A DNA stretch of 42,242 nt from Planctomycetota bacterium (lineage in GTDB: Bacteria; Planctomycetota; JACOTG01). Positions 24,077-33,151 of the stretch are shown piece after piece (position 1 is the stretch's first letter; the number at the start of each line of letters is the position of its first letter). A model generated the notes under the pieces. It was not told where the DNA came from, did no database searches, and saw only the letters and a list, made by a program, of their open reading frames with translations. Made by a program: the position numbers and the translations under genes. The stretch lies in contig JACOTG010000228.1 in NCBI GenBank assembly GCA_016178505.1, positions 1 through 42,242 on the forward strand. The letters are read 5' to 3'.

Positions 24077-25279
24077 ATGAGGCTTCTCTACCTCGCGCAC
24101 CGCATTCCGTTCCCGCCGGACAAGGGGGACAAGATCCGCTCGTATCACGAGGTCGCGCACCTCGCGTCGCGGCACGAGGTGACCGTCGCGACCCTCATCG
24201 ACGACCCCGCGGATCGCCCGCACGTCGCATCGCTCCGCGGCATCGTTCGCGAGGTCATCGTCTCCGAGATCGGGCCGCTCGCGGCGCGCGCTCGAACGCT
24301 TCGCGCGCTCGTGTCGCGTCAGCCGCTTTCGCTCGCGCACTTCCACGACGCCAAGCTCGCGCGTGTGGTCTCCGAGCGAATCGCGTCCCGCGCGTTCGAC
24401 GCCGCTCTCGTTTTCTCTTCGTCGATGGTCCCGTACGTGGGACTTCCTCCGTGCCTGCCGGCCGTGCTCGATCTCGTCGACGTGGACTCGGCGAAGTGGC
24501 GTCAGCTCGGCGAGCGGCGTCGCGGACCGATGGGGGCGCTCTATCGGCTCGAGTCGAGGCGATTGGCGGCGTTCGAGCGCGAGTGCGCCGAAGCGTTCGC
24601 GACGATCGTCGTCTGCACGGACGCGGAATCAGCGGCGGCGAAAGAACTGCTTGCGGGCACTCGCGTGCGCGCGAAGATCGAAGTCATCCGAAACGGCATC
24701 GACACCGAACGCTTTGCGTACTCGGAGCCGTCCGATCGCCAGCCGGAGATCGTGTTCACCGGTGCCATGGACTACGCCGCGAACGCGGATGCCGCGTGCT
24801 GGTTCCACGACGCGATCTGGCCCGCCGTACGCCGGCTCGTCCCGCAAGCGACGTTTACGATCGTGGGACGAAACCCGCTTCGCGCCGTTCGCGCGCTCGC
24901 GAGGATGAGCGGCGTGATGGTGACCGGCACGGTCCCGGACGTCCGGCCGCACTTGCGTCGCGCCGCCGTCGCCGTCGCGCCGTTGCGCGTTGCGCAAGGC
25001 GTTCAGAACAAGATCCTGGAGGCGATCGCTTCGGGTCTGCCGGTGGTGGCGACGCCCGAAGCGGCGCGGGGCCTCGAGCCCGAAGTTCGCGCGGCGATCT
25101 CGGTCGAGTCGGAGCCGGCGGCGTTTGCGGCGGCCGTCGTGCGCTTGCTCCGTGACGAGGCCGAGCGCGTCGCCGCGTCCCGCCTCGCTCGACAGGCGCT
25201 GGTCGCCCGATATAATTGGCCGCTTTCCATGGCGCGACTCGAGGCGGTTCTCCTCGCGGCCGCCGCGAACTCGGCATGA
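24077..25279 (+). CDS. Exosortase-A-associated family 4 glycosyltransferase (TIGR03087-like)
   Basis: The protein is 400 residues. The N-terminal MRLLYLAHRIPFPPDKGDKIRSYHE is a hallmark of the sugar transferase found in PEP-CTERM/EpsH loci. Later features are LDLVDVDSAKW, VIRNGIDTERFAY, FTGAMDYAANADAACWF and PLRVAQGVQNKILEAIASGLPVV. It should add a sugar to the exopolysaccharide repeat unit. ATG 24077 matches the family start. A GTG at 24038 overlapping the previous stop (GTGA) is a possible alternative that would add 13 residues. The last codons contain a promoter-like TATAAT. Confidence 0.9.
   Translation: MRLLYLAHRIPFPPDKGDKIRSYHEVAHLASRHEVTVATLIDDPADRPHVASLRGIVREVIVSEIGPLAARARTLRALVSRQPLSLAHFHDAKLARVVSERIASRAFDAALVFSSSMVPYVGLPPCLPAVLDLVDVDSAKWRQLGERRRGPMGALYRLESRRLAAFERECAEAFATIVVCTDAESAAAKELLAGTRVRAKIEVIRNGIDTERFAYSEPSDRQPEIVFTGAMDYAANADAACWFHDAIWPAVRRLVPQATFTIVGRNPLRAVRALARMSGVMVTGTVPDVRPHLRRAAVAVAPLRVAQGVQNKILEAIASGLPVVATPEAARGLEPEVRAAISVESEPAAFAAAVVRLLRDEAERVAASRLARQALVARYNWPLSMARLEAVLLAAAANSA
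25189..25216 (+). promoter_or_regulatory. Possible internal sigma70 promoter before the aminotransferase
   Basis: TCGACA (25189-25194, five of six to consensus), a 16-bp spacer and TATAAT (25211-25216) lie inside the 3' end of the glycosyltransferase gene. Transcription would begin near 25223, about 175 bases before the aminotransferase start. The TATAAT is made by adjacent TAT and AAT codons in ARYNWP, so chance is possible. Confidence 0.4.
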
Positions 25280-25294
25280 TCCGCCGCGAGCGCG

Positions 25295-25319
25295 CCGGGC
25301 GATCCCCCCGCGCGCCCGG
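25295..25319 (+). terminator. GC-rich hairpin after the glycosyltransferase gene
   Basis: CCGGGCG (25295-25301) pairs with CGCCCGG (25313-25319) around an 11-base loop. It lies just after the stop at 25279 and has no T-run, so it is at best a weak terminator or a leader structure. Confidence 0.25.
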
Positions 25320-25343
25320 GAAGCGCTGAGCCTTTGCTCGTCG

Positions 25344-25368
25344 CGATGCCGATAAAAGCCCGGCATCG
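25344..25368 (+). promoter_or_regulatory. Perfect 8-bp inverted repeat upstream of the aminotransferase
   Basis: CGATGCCG (25344-25351) and CGGCATCG (25361-25368) flank ATAAAAGCC. The repeat is 29 bp upstream of GTG 25398. It could be an operator or an RNA hairpin in the leader. Confidence 0.35.
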
Positions 25369-25397
25369 GACGGCCACGACCGACTCGGAGGGACGAC

Positions 25398-26555
25398 GTG
25401 ACGAGCTCACAAGCCTCGCGATCTTCAACCGCATCCGCACCGCTTCGCGTTCCGTTCATCGATCTCGTCGCGCAGTTCGCGACGATTCGCGAGGAAGTGG
25501 AAGCCGCGGTGCGCGGGGTCTTCGAGCGCCAGACGTTCGTGCTCGGCCCCGAGGTTCGCGCATTCGAGGCGGAAGCCGCGACGTACCTCGGTTGCCGGCA
25601 CGCCATTGGTGTTGCCTCGGGAACCGACGCGCTCGTGCTCGCATTGCGCGCAGCCGGAGTCGGAGCGGGGGACGAGGTGATCGTGCCCCCGTTCACGTTT
25701 GGCGCGACCGCTCTATCCGTCCGGAACGTGGGTGCGATTCCCGTTTTCGCGGACATCGATCCGCGCACGTTCAATCTCGATCCCGAGTCCGTGCGGCGAA
25801 CGCTCACGCCGAAGACGAAGGCGCTCATTCCCGTGCACCTCTATGGATTGCCCGCGGACATGGACGCGCTCGGCTCGATCGCGCGCGATCGTAAAATCGC
25901 CCTCATCGAGGACGCGGCGCAGGCGTTCGGAGCCGCGCACCGAGGGCGAAAAGCGGGGACGCTCGGCACGGCGGCCTGCTTCTCTTTCTATCCGACGAAG
26001 AACCTCGGCGGCGCGGGGGACGGCGGGCTCGTCACGACCGATGACGATGCGTTTGCGTCGCGCGTCCGCGTCCTGCGCGAGCATGGGTCGCGCGAGCGCT
26101 ACGTGCACGACGTCGTCGGCACGAACAGCCGGCTCGACGAGCTGCAGGCCGCGGTTCTCCGCGTGAAGCTGCGGCGGATCGACGCCTGGAATGCCGGGAG
26201 GCGGCGCCTTGCGGGATCGTATCGAGCCGCGCTGAGTGACGAGAGTCGCGCCCAGTTGCCCGTGGAAGTCCCGGGGCTCGAGCACATCTATCACCTCTTC
26301 GTCGTGCGCGTGTCCGACAATCGCGCGGTTCGGGATCGGCTCATCGAGGCCGGGATCGGATGCGGCATCTACTATCCCTCGCCGCTGCACGTGCAGCCGG
26401 CTTTTCGGGATCTCGGCCAACGCGAGGGCGACATGCCCCACGCGGAGCGGGCCTGCCGTGAGGTGCTGGCGCTGCCGATCTACGCAGAGCTGCCGGACGC
26501 GGCGGTCGCGACGGTCTCGGCGGCGCTGCGAGGCGTTCTTCGCGCGACACGGTGA
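25398..26555 (+). CDS. DegT/DnrJ/EryC1/StrS family sugar aminotransferase
   Basis: The protein has 385 residues and starts at GTG 25398. Hallmarks are FIDLVAQF near the start, ASGTDALVLALRAAGVGAGDEV, the aspartate in IEDAAQAFGA, and SFYPTKNLGGAGDGG with the PLP lysine near K201. REHGSRERYVHDVVGTNSRLDELQAAVL follows. It would transaminate a nucleotide-linked keto sugar, giving an amino sugar for the glycan; the exact sugar is unknown. No dehydratase or epimerase for the precursor is encoded in the window, so the keto sugar must be made elsewhere. It overlaps the following flippase start (GTGA). Confidence 0.92.
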   Translation: MTSSQASRSSTASAPLRVPFIDLVAQFATIREEVEAAVRGVFERQTFVLGPEVRAFEAEAATYLGCRHAIGVASGTDALVLALRAAGVGAGDEVIVPPFTFGATALSVRNVGAIPVFADIDPRTFNLDPESVRRTLTPKTKALIPVHLYGLPADMDALGSIARDRKIALIEDAAQAFGAAHRGRKAGTLGTAACFSFYPTKNLGGAGDGGLVTTDDDAFASRVRVLREHGSRERYVHDVVGTNSRLDELQAAVLRVKLRRIDAWNAGRRRLAGSYRAALSDESRAQLPVEVPGLEHIYHLFVVRVSDNRAVRDRLIEAGIGCGIYYPSPLHVQPAFRDLGQREGDMPHAERACREVLALPIYAELPDAAVATVSAALRGVLRATR

Positions 26556-28090
26556 GCGTGGACGAGAGGGCCCAAACCACCAGCCTGTTCGATGAACTGG
26601 CGACGCTCTTTCGTCACTTCGTCGTTTACGGGATCGGCAATTGGCTGAAGCCGCTCCTGTCGTTCATCATGCTCCCGATCCTCACGCGGTATCTCACGAC
26701 GACGCAGTACGGCACGAGCGCGCTCATCGTGAACACGGGAGAGATCGTCGGCTACGTCATCGGCTCGCGACTCGACGCTGCGGTTGCGCGCCTCTACTTC
26801 AATCGTGGGACGACCGAGGAGGGGCGCCGCCTCGTTTCGACGTCGATCCTATTCATCACCGTGTTTGGGCTCGTCGCGTGCGTGTTGTGCGCGATCGCGG
26901 CGCCTGCGTTCGTTGCGGTCGTGTTCGGTCCCGATGCCGAGCGCCTTCGCGCCGACACGGGGTTCACGCCGCAACAATTGGCGTCGTTCTTCCGGGTCAT
27001 GTTCGCGACTCTGTTCTTCCAGCTGCTGTCCCAGGTGCCGCTGGCGTTCGTGAAGATCCTCAAGCGATCGCTCTACTTCGCCGGGACGAGCGTCATCACG
27101 TTGCTCGTGGGCGTCGCGCTCAACGTCTTCTTCGTCGTGTTCCTCGAGTGGGGACTGTGGGGCGTTCTCCTGAGCGCGCTCCTCGTCGAGGCGTTTCGCG
27201 CCGCATCCGGGCTCTACTTCGCCATACCGAAGTTGAAGCTCGAGTTCGACCGTCGTGACCTGGTGGATTGCGTGCGATACGGCGCGGCGCTCGTTCCGGG
27301 CTCGATCGCCGTGTTCGCGCTGACCGTTGCCGACCGTTACTTCATCAAGGCATTCTTCGGGACGGAGCCGGTCGGCGTGTATCAGTTCGCCTACAAGTTC
27401 GGTCTCCTCGTCTCGTACGCGGTCACTCAGCCGTTCATGGAGATCTGGCGCGTTCGGCTCTTCGAGATCCACCAGCGTGGCCGTGCCGAGAAGACATTTC
27501 GCAAGGTGTTCACCTACTTCTCGTTCGTGCTCGTGTTCGCGGCACTGCTCCTCTCAGCGACGATCTTCGATCTGGTCAAGGTGATCGCCGGCCGGCCCGA
27601 CTATTGGGATGCGGCGCCGCTCGTCCCCGTTCTCGCGCTCGGATACGTGTTTGCCGGATGGCGCTACTACCTCGAGCTCGGTTTCTTTCTGACGCTGCGG
27701 CCGCAGTGGTCGTCGTACGTGACGATCGTCGCCGCGGTCCTCAACCAGGGCCTCAACTTCGTCCTGATCCGGAATTACGGGCTCGTTGGCGCCGCATGGG
27801 CAACGACGTTTTCGTTCCTGTTCCAGGCTGTGTTCGCGGGCGCCGCGTCGCTTCGCTTCTATCCAGTCCGATACGAGTTCGTTCGCGTGGCGAAGCTGTT
27901 GGCCGTTGCGGGGGCGCTGTTCTGGCTTGCGCTTCAGGTACAAGTGGAGTCGGCGGCGATCGGATTCATGGTCCGGTTCTTGATCGCCAGCACCTATCCC
28001 ATCGCGCTATTGCTCGTCGGTTTCTACCACCGCGAGGAAATTCAGAAGATGCGCGACATTCTGAACTCGTTCGCGCGCAAGGCCGAGTGA
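26552..28090 (+). CDS. Wzx-like polysaccharide flippase (second copy)
   Basis: This polytopic protein has 512 residues. The N-terminal block FVVYGIGNWLKPLLSFIMLPILTRYLTTTQYGT is typical of the oligosaccharide flippase family, with later segments such as ALVPGSIAVFALTVADRYFIKAFFG and YQFAYKFGLLVSYAVTQPF. It would translocate the lipid-linked repeat unit of the second glycan system. It is longer than the flippase at 13644 and does not look closely related. GTG 26552 overlaps the aminotransferase stop, and its own stop overlaps the next ATG (TGATG), so three proteins are probably co-translated. Confidence 0.9.
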   Translation: MSVDERAQTTSLFDELATLFRHFVVYGIGNWLKPLLSFIMLPILTRYLTTTQYGTSALIVNTGEIVGYVIGSRLDAAVARLYFNRGTTEEGRRLVSTSILFITVFGLVACVLCAIAAPAFVAVVFGPDAERLRADTGFTPQQLASFFRVMFATLFFQLLSQVPLAFVKILKRSLYFAGTSVITLLVGVALNVFFVVFLEWGLWGVLLSALLVEAFRAASGLYFAIPKLKLEFDRRDLVDCVRYGAALVPGSIAVFALTVADRYFIKAFFGTEPVGVYQFAYKFGLLVSYAVTQPFMEIWRVRLFEIHQRGRAEKTFRKVFTYFSFVLVFAALLLSATIFDLVKVIAGRPDYWDAAPLVPVLALGYVFAGWRYYLELGFFLTLRPQWSSYVTIVAAVLNQGLNFVLIRNYGLVGAAWATTFSFLFQAVFAGAASLRFYPVRYEFVRVAKLLAVAGALFWLALQVQVESAAIGFMVRFLIASTYPIALLLVGFYHREEIQKMRDILNSFARKAE

Positions 28091-29433
28091 TGGGGGAGCC
28101 GAAGCGCCTGCTCGTCGTCACTTACCACTTCCCGCCGTCGAACGTGACGGGGACTTTTCGGTTGCTCGGGTTCGTGCGGCACCTCGAGCGGCTGGGCTGG
28201 CGGTCGACGGTCGTGACCGTACGCGATCCGGAAGGCGATCCGAAGGACCCCGAGTTGATCGCACGCATTCCGGCGACGACGATCGTCGTGCGGACGGCGT
28301 CTCCCGACGTCTTGAAGCGGCTTGCGGCGCTCGTTCCGCGCACTCGCGCCAAAGGAGTGCGATCCGGGGCGACGGAATCGTCGCCGCCAGCCAGAAGCGC
28401 GGTCGACTATCTCTCTCGCCTCCTCGTGACGCCGGATTCGAAGATCGGCTGGATCCCGTTCGCCGCACGTGCGGGAATACGCGCCGGTCGCGACGTTCGG
28501 CCGCACGCGATCCTCTCGAGCGGCCCGCCGTGGAGCGCGCATCGTGCGGCGCTGCGGATCGCGCGACGACTACGGGTTCCATGGGCGGCCGACTTCCGCG
28601 ATCCATGGGCGACGAGTCCGTTCGTCGAGATTCCGTATCCGTCGCTCCGGCGGCGCAACGAGCGGCTCGAAGCGGAGGTCGTGCGCGAGGCGCGCCTCGT
28701 CCTCTGCAACACGGACGCGCTCGAGCAGAACTTCCGAGAGCGGTATCCGGCGGAGCCGCGGGACAAGTTTCTCACGCTGACGAACGGATACGACCCCGAG
28801 GACTTCGATGGCCTGGTACCGACGAGGCCGGCGCCTGGAAAGCTGCGGCTTCTCCATCCGGGCGTCCTCTACGGCAAGCGCAACCCGCGCGGCCTTTTGA
28901 CCGCACTCGGACAGATTCGCGATCGCGACCCCGACGTGGCGCGTGCGCTCGACTTTCGCTTCGTTGGATTCCTGCGTGAGGAGCGCTTCGACATGGAGCA
29001 GGTCGCGGTCGAATGGGGACTCGAAGGAATCGTGAGCGGACAAGGGAGCGTCGGTCATCGCGAGGCGTTGTCGCTCATGCGCGGCGCAGACGCACTCCTC
29101 GTTCTCGGTCTCGCCGGCGGAGAGCCGGAAAGCCAAGTTCCGGCGAAGGTCTACGAGTACGTCGGCGCCGATCGCTTCATCCTGAGCTTGTCGCATCCCC
29201 AGGGCGCGATCGCGCGCATTCTCGCGCAAAGCGGGCGGCCGCATCGCGTGGTCGGCTTCGACGACGTCGCGGGGATTCGCGCCGCGATCCTCGAGCTCCA
29301 CGAGCGATGGAAATGCGGCGAGCTTCGCGCCCGCGACGACGCCGATTGGAAGCCCCCGGTGACTCCGTTCACGCGCGCGGCGTTGACGGCTCGCCTCGCC
29401 GCGGCGCTCGACTCGATCATCACACCGGCGTGA
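28090..29433 (+). CDS. Glycosyltransferase, GT4-like
   Basis: The protein is 447 residues. LLVVTYHFPPSNVTGTFRLLGFVRHLERLGW is a common N-terminus of GT-B enzymes, followed by AILSSGPPWSAHRAALRIAR, WAADFRDPWATSP, LCNTDALEQNFRERYP and LTNGYDPEDFDG. The donor-side half has LHPGVLYGKRNP and VPAKVYEYVGADRFILSL in place of the classic EX7E motif. This matches a group of cell-surface GT4-like proteins with a relaxed C-terminal motif. The gene ends 14 bp past the stop of the convergent GT4 gene, so the two 3' ends overlap tail to tail. Confidence 0.82.
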   Translation: MGEPKRLLVVTYHFPPSNVTGTFRLLGFVRHLERLGWRSTVVTVRDPEGDPKDPELIARIPATTIVVRTASPDVLKRLAALVPRTRAKGVRSGATESSPPARSAVDYLSRLLVTPDSKIGWIPFAARAGIRAGRDVRPHAILSSGPPWSAHRAALRIARRLRVPWAADFRDPWATSPFVEIPYPSLRRRNERLEAEVVREARLVLCNTDALEQNFRERYPAEPRDKFLTLTNGYDPEDFDGLVPTRPAPGKLRLLHPGVLYGKRNPRGLLTALGQIRDRDPDVARALDFRFVGFLREERFDMEQVAVEWGLEGIVSGQGSVGHREALSLMRGADALLVLGLAGGEPESQVPAKVYEYVGADRFILSLSHPQGAIARILAQSGRPHRVVGFDDVAGIRAAILELHERWKCGELRARDDADWKPPVTPFTRAALTARLAAALDSIITPA

Positions 29434-30550
29434 CGCCTCGGTCGGCGGCCCGTTCGAAAAGAGACGTGTAGCGGGCAACCATCGCCGCTCCGCTGAATCG
29501 CGCGTCGAACGCGCGCCGGGCGGCCTCTCCCATCTTCTCGCGGAGAGGCGCGTCCGAGAGGAGGCGCGTCGCGCGATCGGCGAACGTGCGGCCGTCGCCC
29601 GCGGCGACGAGGAATCCGGTGACGCCGTCGTCGACGATCTCGCCGTTTCCGCCGACCGCGGTCGCGATGCTCGGCAGGCGAGAGGCGAGTGCCTCGATGA
29701 GCGACATCGAGAGTCCCTCGCTGTGCGACGTCAGCGTGACGGCGTCGCTCGCTCGGAGCAGGGCAGGCACGTCGTCGCGAATCCCGAGGAATCGCACCGC
29801 GTCGCAGAGGCCGAGAGCGCGACATCGTGCCTCGAGATCCGTTCGGAGCGGCCCGTCACCGACGAGGAGGAGGAGTGCCTTCGGCAGACGCGCGGCGACG
29901 TCCCGAAACGCCTCGAGGAGGAAGGCGTGGTTCTTGACCTCGTCGAGGCGAGCAACACAGACCAGAACGACGCGGTCCTCGGCGATTCCGAGCGCGCGTC
30001 TCGTGTCGGCGCGCGGCGGAGCGTCGTCGAACGGACCCGGGTGAAGCCCGTTCGCGATCACTTCGATTCGGCGCGGATCGAAGCCTTCATGCTCGACGAG
30101 GGCTCGCTCGAGATAGGCCGCCACGGTCACGACCCGATCGACGCGCCGGTGAAGGAATCGGTGCGCGGCGGCCAGCGCAGGCTTCGAAGGAAACGTCCGG
30201 TCGTGCTCGGTGAAGATCCGGCGCGGCGTTCGCGCGAGGATGGCGCCGATCGTTCCGTAGAAAAAGGCCGTCGCGTTGTGGGCATGCACGCAGTCGAAGC
30301 GTCCGCGCCGCAGGAGCCGGGCGATCTTCCACGCGAGTTTCAGGTCCTTGCCCGGCCGCCGCTGAAAGAAGTGGACGCGAAAGCCATCGCGTTCGAGCGC
30401 CGCCGTGAGCGGCCCGAGCTCGTCGAAGCACGCTATTTCCACCTCGAATCGATTCGGGTCCAAGCCGCGCGCGAGGATGCCGACCACGATGGAGAGCCCG
30501 TTGACGCGGAGGGTCGGCAAGAGCTCGAGCACTCGGATGGCGCGGTTCAC
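29420..30550 (-). CDS. Family 4 glycosyltransferase
   Basis: The protein is 376 residues from GTG 30550; TTG 30586 would add 12 residues. Visible features are RVLELLPTLRVNGLSIVVGILARGL, HAHNATAFFYGTIGAI, FTEHDRTFPSK, VIANGLHPGPFDD and CVARLDEVKNHAFLLEAFRDVA. SHSEGLSMSLIEALAS carries the EX7E motif. It likely adds one sugar in the cytoplasm. It is the last gene of a three-gene minus-strand unit. No clear ribosome-binding site precedes either start, so the start is uncertain. Confidence 0.87.
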   Translation of the reverse strand: MNRAIRVLELLPTLRVNGLSIVVGILARGLDPNRFEVEIACFDELGPLTAALERDGFRVHFFQRRPGKDLKLAWKIARLLRRGRFDCVHAHNATAFFYGTIGAILARTPRRIFTEHDRTFPSKPALAAAHRFLHRRVDRVVTVAAYLERALVEHEGFDPRRIEVIANGLHPGPFDDAPPRADTRRALGIAEDRVVLVCVARLDEVKNHAFLLEAFRDVAARLPKALLLLVGDGPLRTDLEARCRALGLCDAVRFLGIRDDVPALLRASDAVTLTSHSEGLSMSLIEALASRLPSIATAVGGNGEIVDDGVTGFLVAAGDGRTFADRATRLLSDAPLREKMGEAARRAFDARFSGAAMVARYTSLFERAADRGVTPV

Positions 30551-30601
30551 GGGCGGAAGTGTACGGACCGGCGCGCGCGAGACCAACAGCGAGATCGGCG
30601 A

Positions 30602-31783
30602 TCAGTGTCCGCCGCGAAGTGCCGTATCGGAGAGCGGATTCTTGTCGAGGATCTTCTGAAGGAGGAGTTCGGGCTGCAGTCCGAGGCTCGTGACGAGGCT
30701 GCATCCGTGGATGCAGTAGCACTTGCTGATCGGATCGCGCATCCGGTTGGCCGCGTCCGAGCGCCAGATCTTCGCGACGTCGAGATCGAAGTCGCGCAGG
30801 TTGCCGATCGGCTTCGTCAGCTCGCACATCGAGAAATCGCCGGTTGGATAGATGACGGCCTCCGTGCGGCCGTTGTAGCAGGGGACCTGGCGTTGACCCG
30901 TGCGGATCATGCGAACGGTCGTGTCGATCTTGCGCCGCTCCATGTCCGTCCAGAAGCCGCCCTGCGGTCCGCGATCGAGCTCGTCGATGCGCCGAGCTGC
31001 GTCTTCGAGTTCGTCGGGCGACAGCTCGGCGGTGCCCATGTCCTTGGGGTCGACGCCGGCCTGAACCTCGGGCGCGAGCGCGTAGGTGCCGTACGAGTTG
31101 CCGCGAATGACGGCGAACTTGATCGGGACGTCGAACGGGCGCATCTGCGCCACGAACGCTTCGATCTCCTTCACGTTGTCGCGCTGAATGCAGAAGTTGA
31201 TCGACGGACGAAAGCAGGGGAACTCGTCCCGGAGCGGCAGGAGCTCGCGCATCACGTCGATCGTCCGATCGAAGGCGCGCGGAATGCGCCGGATCTTGTC
31301 GTGAGTCTCGCGTAGGCCGTCGAGAGAGATCTGCACGTTCAGCCGGTCGAGGTCGCACGTCTCGAGGATCTCGCGGCACCCGCCGATCGTCTTTTCTGCG
31401 AGCGTGGCATTGGTGGCGATGCCGATCACACGGCAGCCGTTCACGCGATTGAACAGACGCGAGATCTCGGCGACGTCGGGGCGGATGAAGGGCTCGCCGC
31501 CGGTGTAGGAAACGGAAACCGGATGCTTGAGCGATCCGACCATTTTTTCGATCTCGTCGATCGTCAGCTCTTCGACGCGAACGTTGAGATCCTTCCAGTA
31601 GAAGCAGTGATCGCAGCGTTCGTTGCACCGATTGGTGATGAAGTACGTGAGGATCGTCGGAGTCTCGAGACGATCGAACTGGCGCACCTTCGACCGTCCA
31701 TACGCACTCACGATCCCGAGCTGAACGCTTTCGGGAAGGCGCGCGAGGATGCTGCGCGAGACTTGCTTGACGTGAGAGTTCAT
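30602..31783 (-). CDS. Radical SAM/SPASM protein (second copy)
   Basis: The protein has 393 residues. The radical SAM cluster is C53, C57 and C60 (CNERCDHC), with VSVSYTGGEPFIRPDV and VQISLDGLRETHDKIRR as the family's next motifs. The C-terminal half has CYNGRTEAVIYPTGDFSMCELTKPIG and a CYCIHGC cluster, a SPASM-type auxiliary iron-sulfur site. The ~35-residue N-terminal helix (VSRSILARLPESVQLGIVSAYG) is extra and could bind membrane or partner. Overall organisation resembles the copy at 9909. It sits between two glycosyltransferases. No candidate peptide substrate lies within the unit. Confidence 0.87.
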   Translation of the reverse strand: MNSHVKQVSRSILARLPESVQLGIVSAYGRSKVRQFDRLETPTILTYFITNRCNERCDHCFYWKDLNVRVEELTIDEIEKMVGSLKHPVSVSYTGGEPFIRPDVAEISRLFNRVNGCRVIGIATNATLAEKTIGGCREILETCDLDRLNVQISLDGLRETHDKIRRIPRAFDRTIDVMRELLPLRDEFPCFRPSINFCIQRDNVKEIEAFVAQMRPFDVPIKFAVIRGNSYGTYALAPEVQAGVDPKDMGTAELSPDELEDAARRIDELDRGPQGGFWTDMERRKIDTTVRMIRTGQRQVPCYNGRTEAVIYPTGDFSMCELTKPIGNLRDFDLDVAKIWRSDAANRMRDPISKCYCIHGCSLVTSLGLQPELLLQKILDKNPLSDTALRGGH

Positions 31784-31802
31784 GGCTTCCGATCGATGTC
31801 GA

Positions 31803-32831
31803 TCACGGCGACTTCGAAAGCGCGGCGCCGCGGGGCTTGTGCGTTCGAACGAACGTCGTCATTTCAGGGGTCTCGAGGAAATTCGTGTTGCGCGCGGCTC
31901 GCGTCTGGGCAAACCGTTCGAAGTTCCAAAGGTACGCGCGGAAGAGAAGGATCGCACCTGTAAAGCTCTCTCGCGCGATGCGGCGCCGAAGCAGGAGCTT
32001 CGCGACGAGCTTCAAGGGCAGGAGCGGATAGAACGTGACGAGATCGACGAGGTCGATCGCGGTCACGCCGGCGACTCGCCACGCAGATCCATTCTTCCAG
32101 ATGAAACGAATGCGCGTTCGCTGGTACAGATAGGTCTCGTCGGGATGGCGCGCCGTCGGGCTCTTGTGGTGCAGCGCAGCGCCTTCGTAGAGAACGTAGT
32201 TTTCGTAGCCGGAATCGTGGACGCGCATTCCGAAGTCGACGTCCTCACCCCCGAAACCGTAGTGGGGATCGAAGCCGCCGATTCGCAATGCCGACTCGCG
32301 CCGCACGAAGCATCCGCAGGTGGCCAGGTAGTCGCACGGAACGAGGCCGGTGCGGTCGACTCCGACTCCGGGCGCTGCCGCGACGGCTGCGGTCGTGCCG
32401 CGAAATCGAAGACGGCGGCCGTGCGCGCGGTCCTGAACTCCGTTGTAGACGGGGATCTCGCCGCCGATGCACCCGATCGTCGGTCGCAGTGACATCGATT
32501 TCACGAGCGTGCTGATCGTGTCCGGGCGCGGCAGCTCGGAGTCGCTGTCGAGGAAGAGCAAGTACTCGCCGCGCGCGAGAAGGATGCCCTGGTTGCGCAC
32601 GTACGGCGGCCCATGATCGACCGAGTTGTCGACGAATCGAACGGACGGGAAGCGGGCCGCCACCAGCTCCGCCGTGCCGTCGTTCGAGTGATCGTCGACG
32701 ACGACCACCTCGACCGCTCGATGATCCTGTCGCTCCACGGAGCGAAGGCATCGTTCGAGGTCTCTGCTGCGGTTGCGGGAAGGAATGATGACGGAAACGA
32801 GCGGTTTGGAACGATCCACCGCGATTCCCAC
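31803..32831 (-). CDS. Family 2 glycosyltransferase with C-terminal membrane-associated region
   Basis: The protein has about 342 residues from GTG 32831; GTG 32819 or TTG 32900 are other starts. GT-A motifs are LVSVIIPSRNRSRDLERCLRSV, VVVVDDHSNDGTAELV, HGPPYVRNQGILLARG and the DXD-like LLFLDSDSELP. FGGEDVDFGMRVHDSGY forms the ED block. The C-terminal section contains a hydrophobic VTAIDLVDLVTFYPLLPLKL stretch. It is the first gene of the minus-strand trio and starts opposite the XrtA-type ligase gene. Confidence 0.86.
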   Translation of the reverse strand: MGIAVDRSKPLVSVIIPSRNRSRDLERCLRSVERQDHRAVEVVVVDDHSNDGTAELVAARFPSVRFVDNSVDHGPPYVRNQGILLARGEYLLFLDSDSELPRPDTISTLVKSMSLRPTIGCIGGEIPVYNGVQDRAHGRRLRFRGTTAAVAAAPGVGVDRTGLVPCDYLATCGCFVRRESALRIGGFDPHYGFGGEDVDFGMRVHDSGYENYVLYEGAALHHKSPTARHPDETYLYQRTRIRFIWKNGSAWRVAGVTAIDLVDLVTFYPLLPLKLVAKLLLRRRIARESFTGAILLFRAYLWNFERFAQTRAARNTNFLETPEMTTFVRTHKPRGAALSKSP

Positions 32832-33151
32832 GCTTTCGTCCAGTACCCCCGTCGGCCTGAAGCCGGCGCCCAATCTACCACGATGGTCGTTCGGGCGCAA
32901 ACCGCGCGAGGCCGCGGGACAGGACTCTTCGTCGCTCGCGGCGCGAAGGGTTGAGGCGACGTTTCGCTTCGACGCGCGGCGCGTTCGACGGCGATCAAGG
33001 TGCGCCCATCGGCGCGTCGATACGGTATACTGGACCGATCCAACGTCGGGGGTAGACGCCGCCTGGAGTGTTGGGCGGCCGGGGAGCGGGCGGCTCGATC
33101 GCTCTTAACCCGGGTGGTTCGCAGGGCTGCCGGGCTCGAACGGGATCCGAC
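32832..33151. other. Divergent intergenic region before the XrtA-type ligase
   Basis: About 320 bp lie between the divergent starts. A TATACT hexamer lies at 33026-33031 within GATACGGTATACTGG, but no acceptable -35 element is at the right distance, so no promoter is called. The region is GC-rich with no convincing ORF. If the upstream TTG is used by the GT2 gene, the gap shrinks to about 250 bp. Confidence 0.5.

Noticed and set aside
33026..33031. TATACT as a -10 element for the XrtA-type ligase
   Set aside because: No -35 hexamer with acceptable match lies 15-19 bp upstream, and no extended -10 TG is present.
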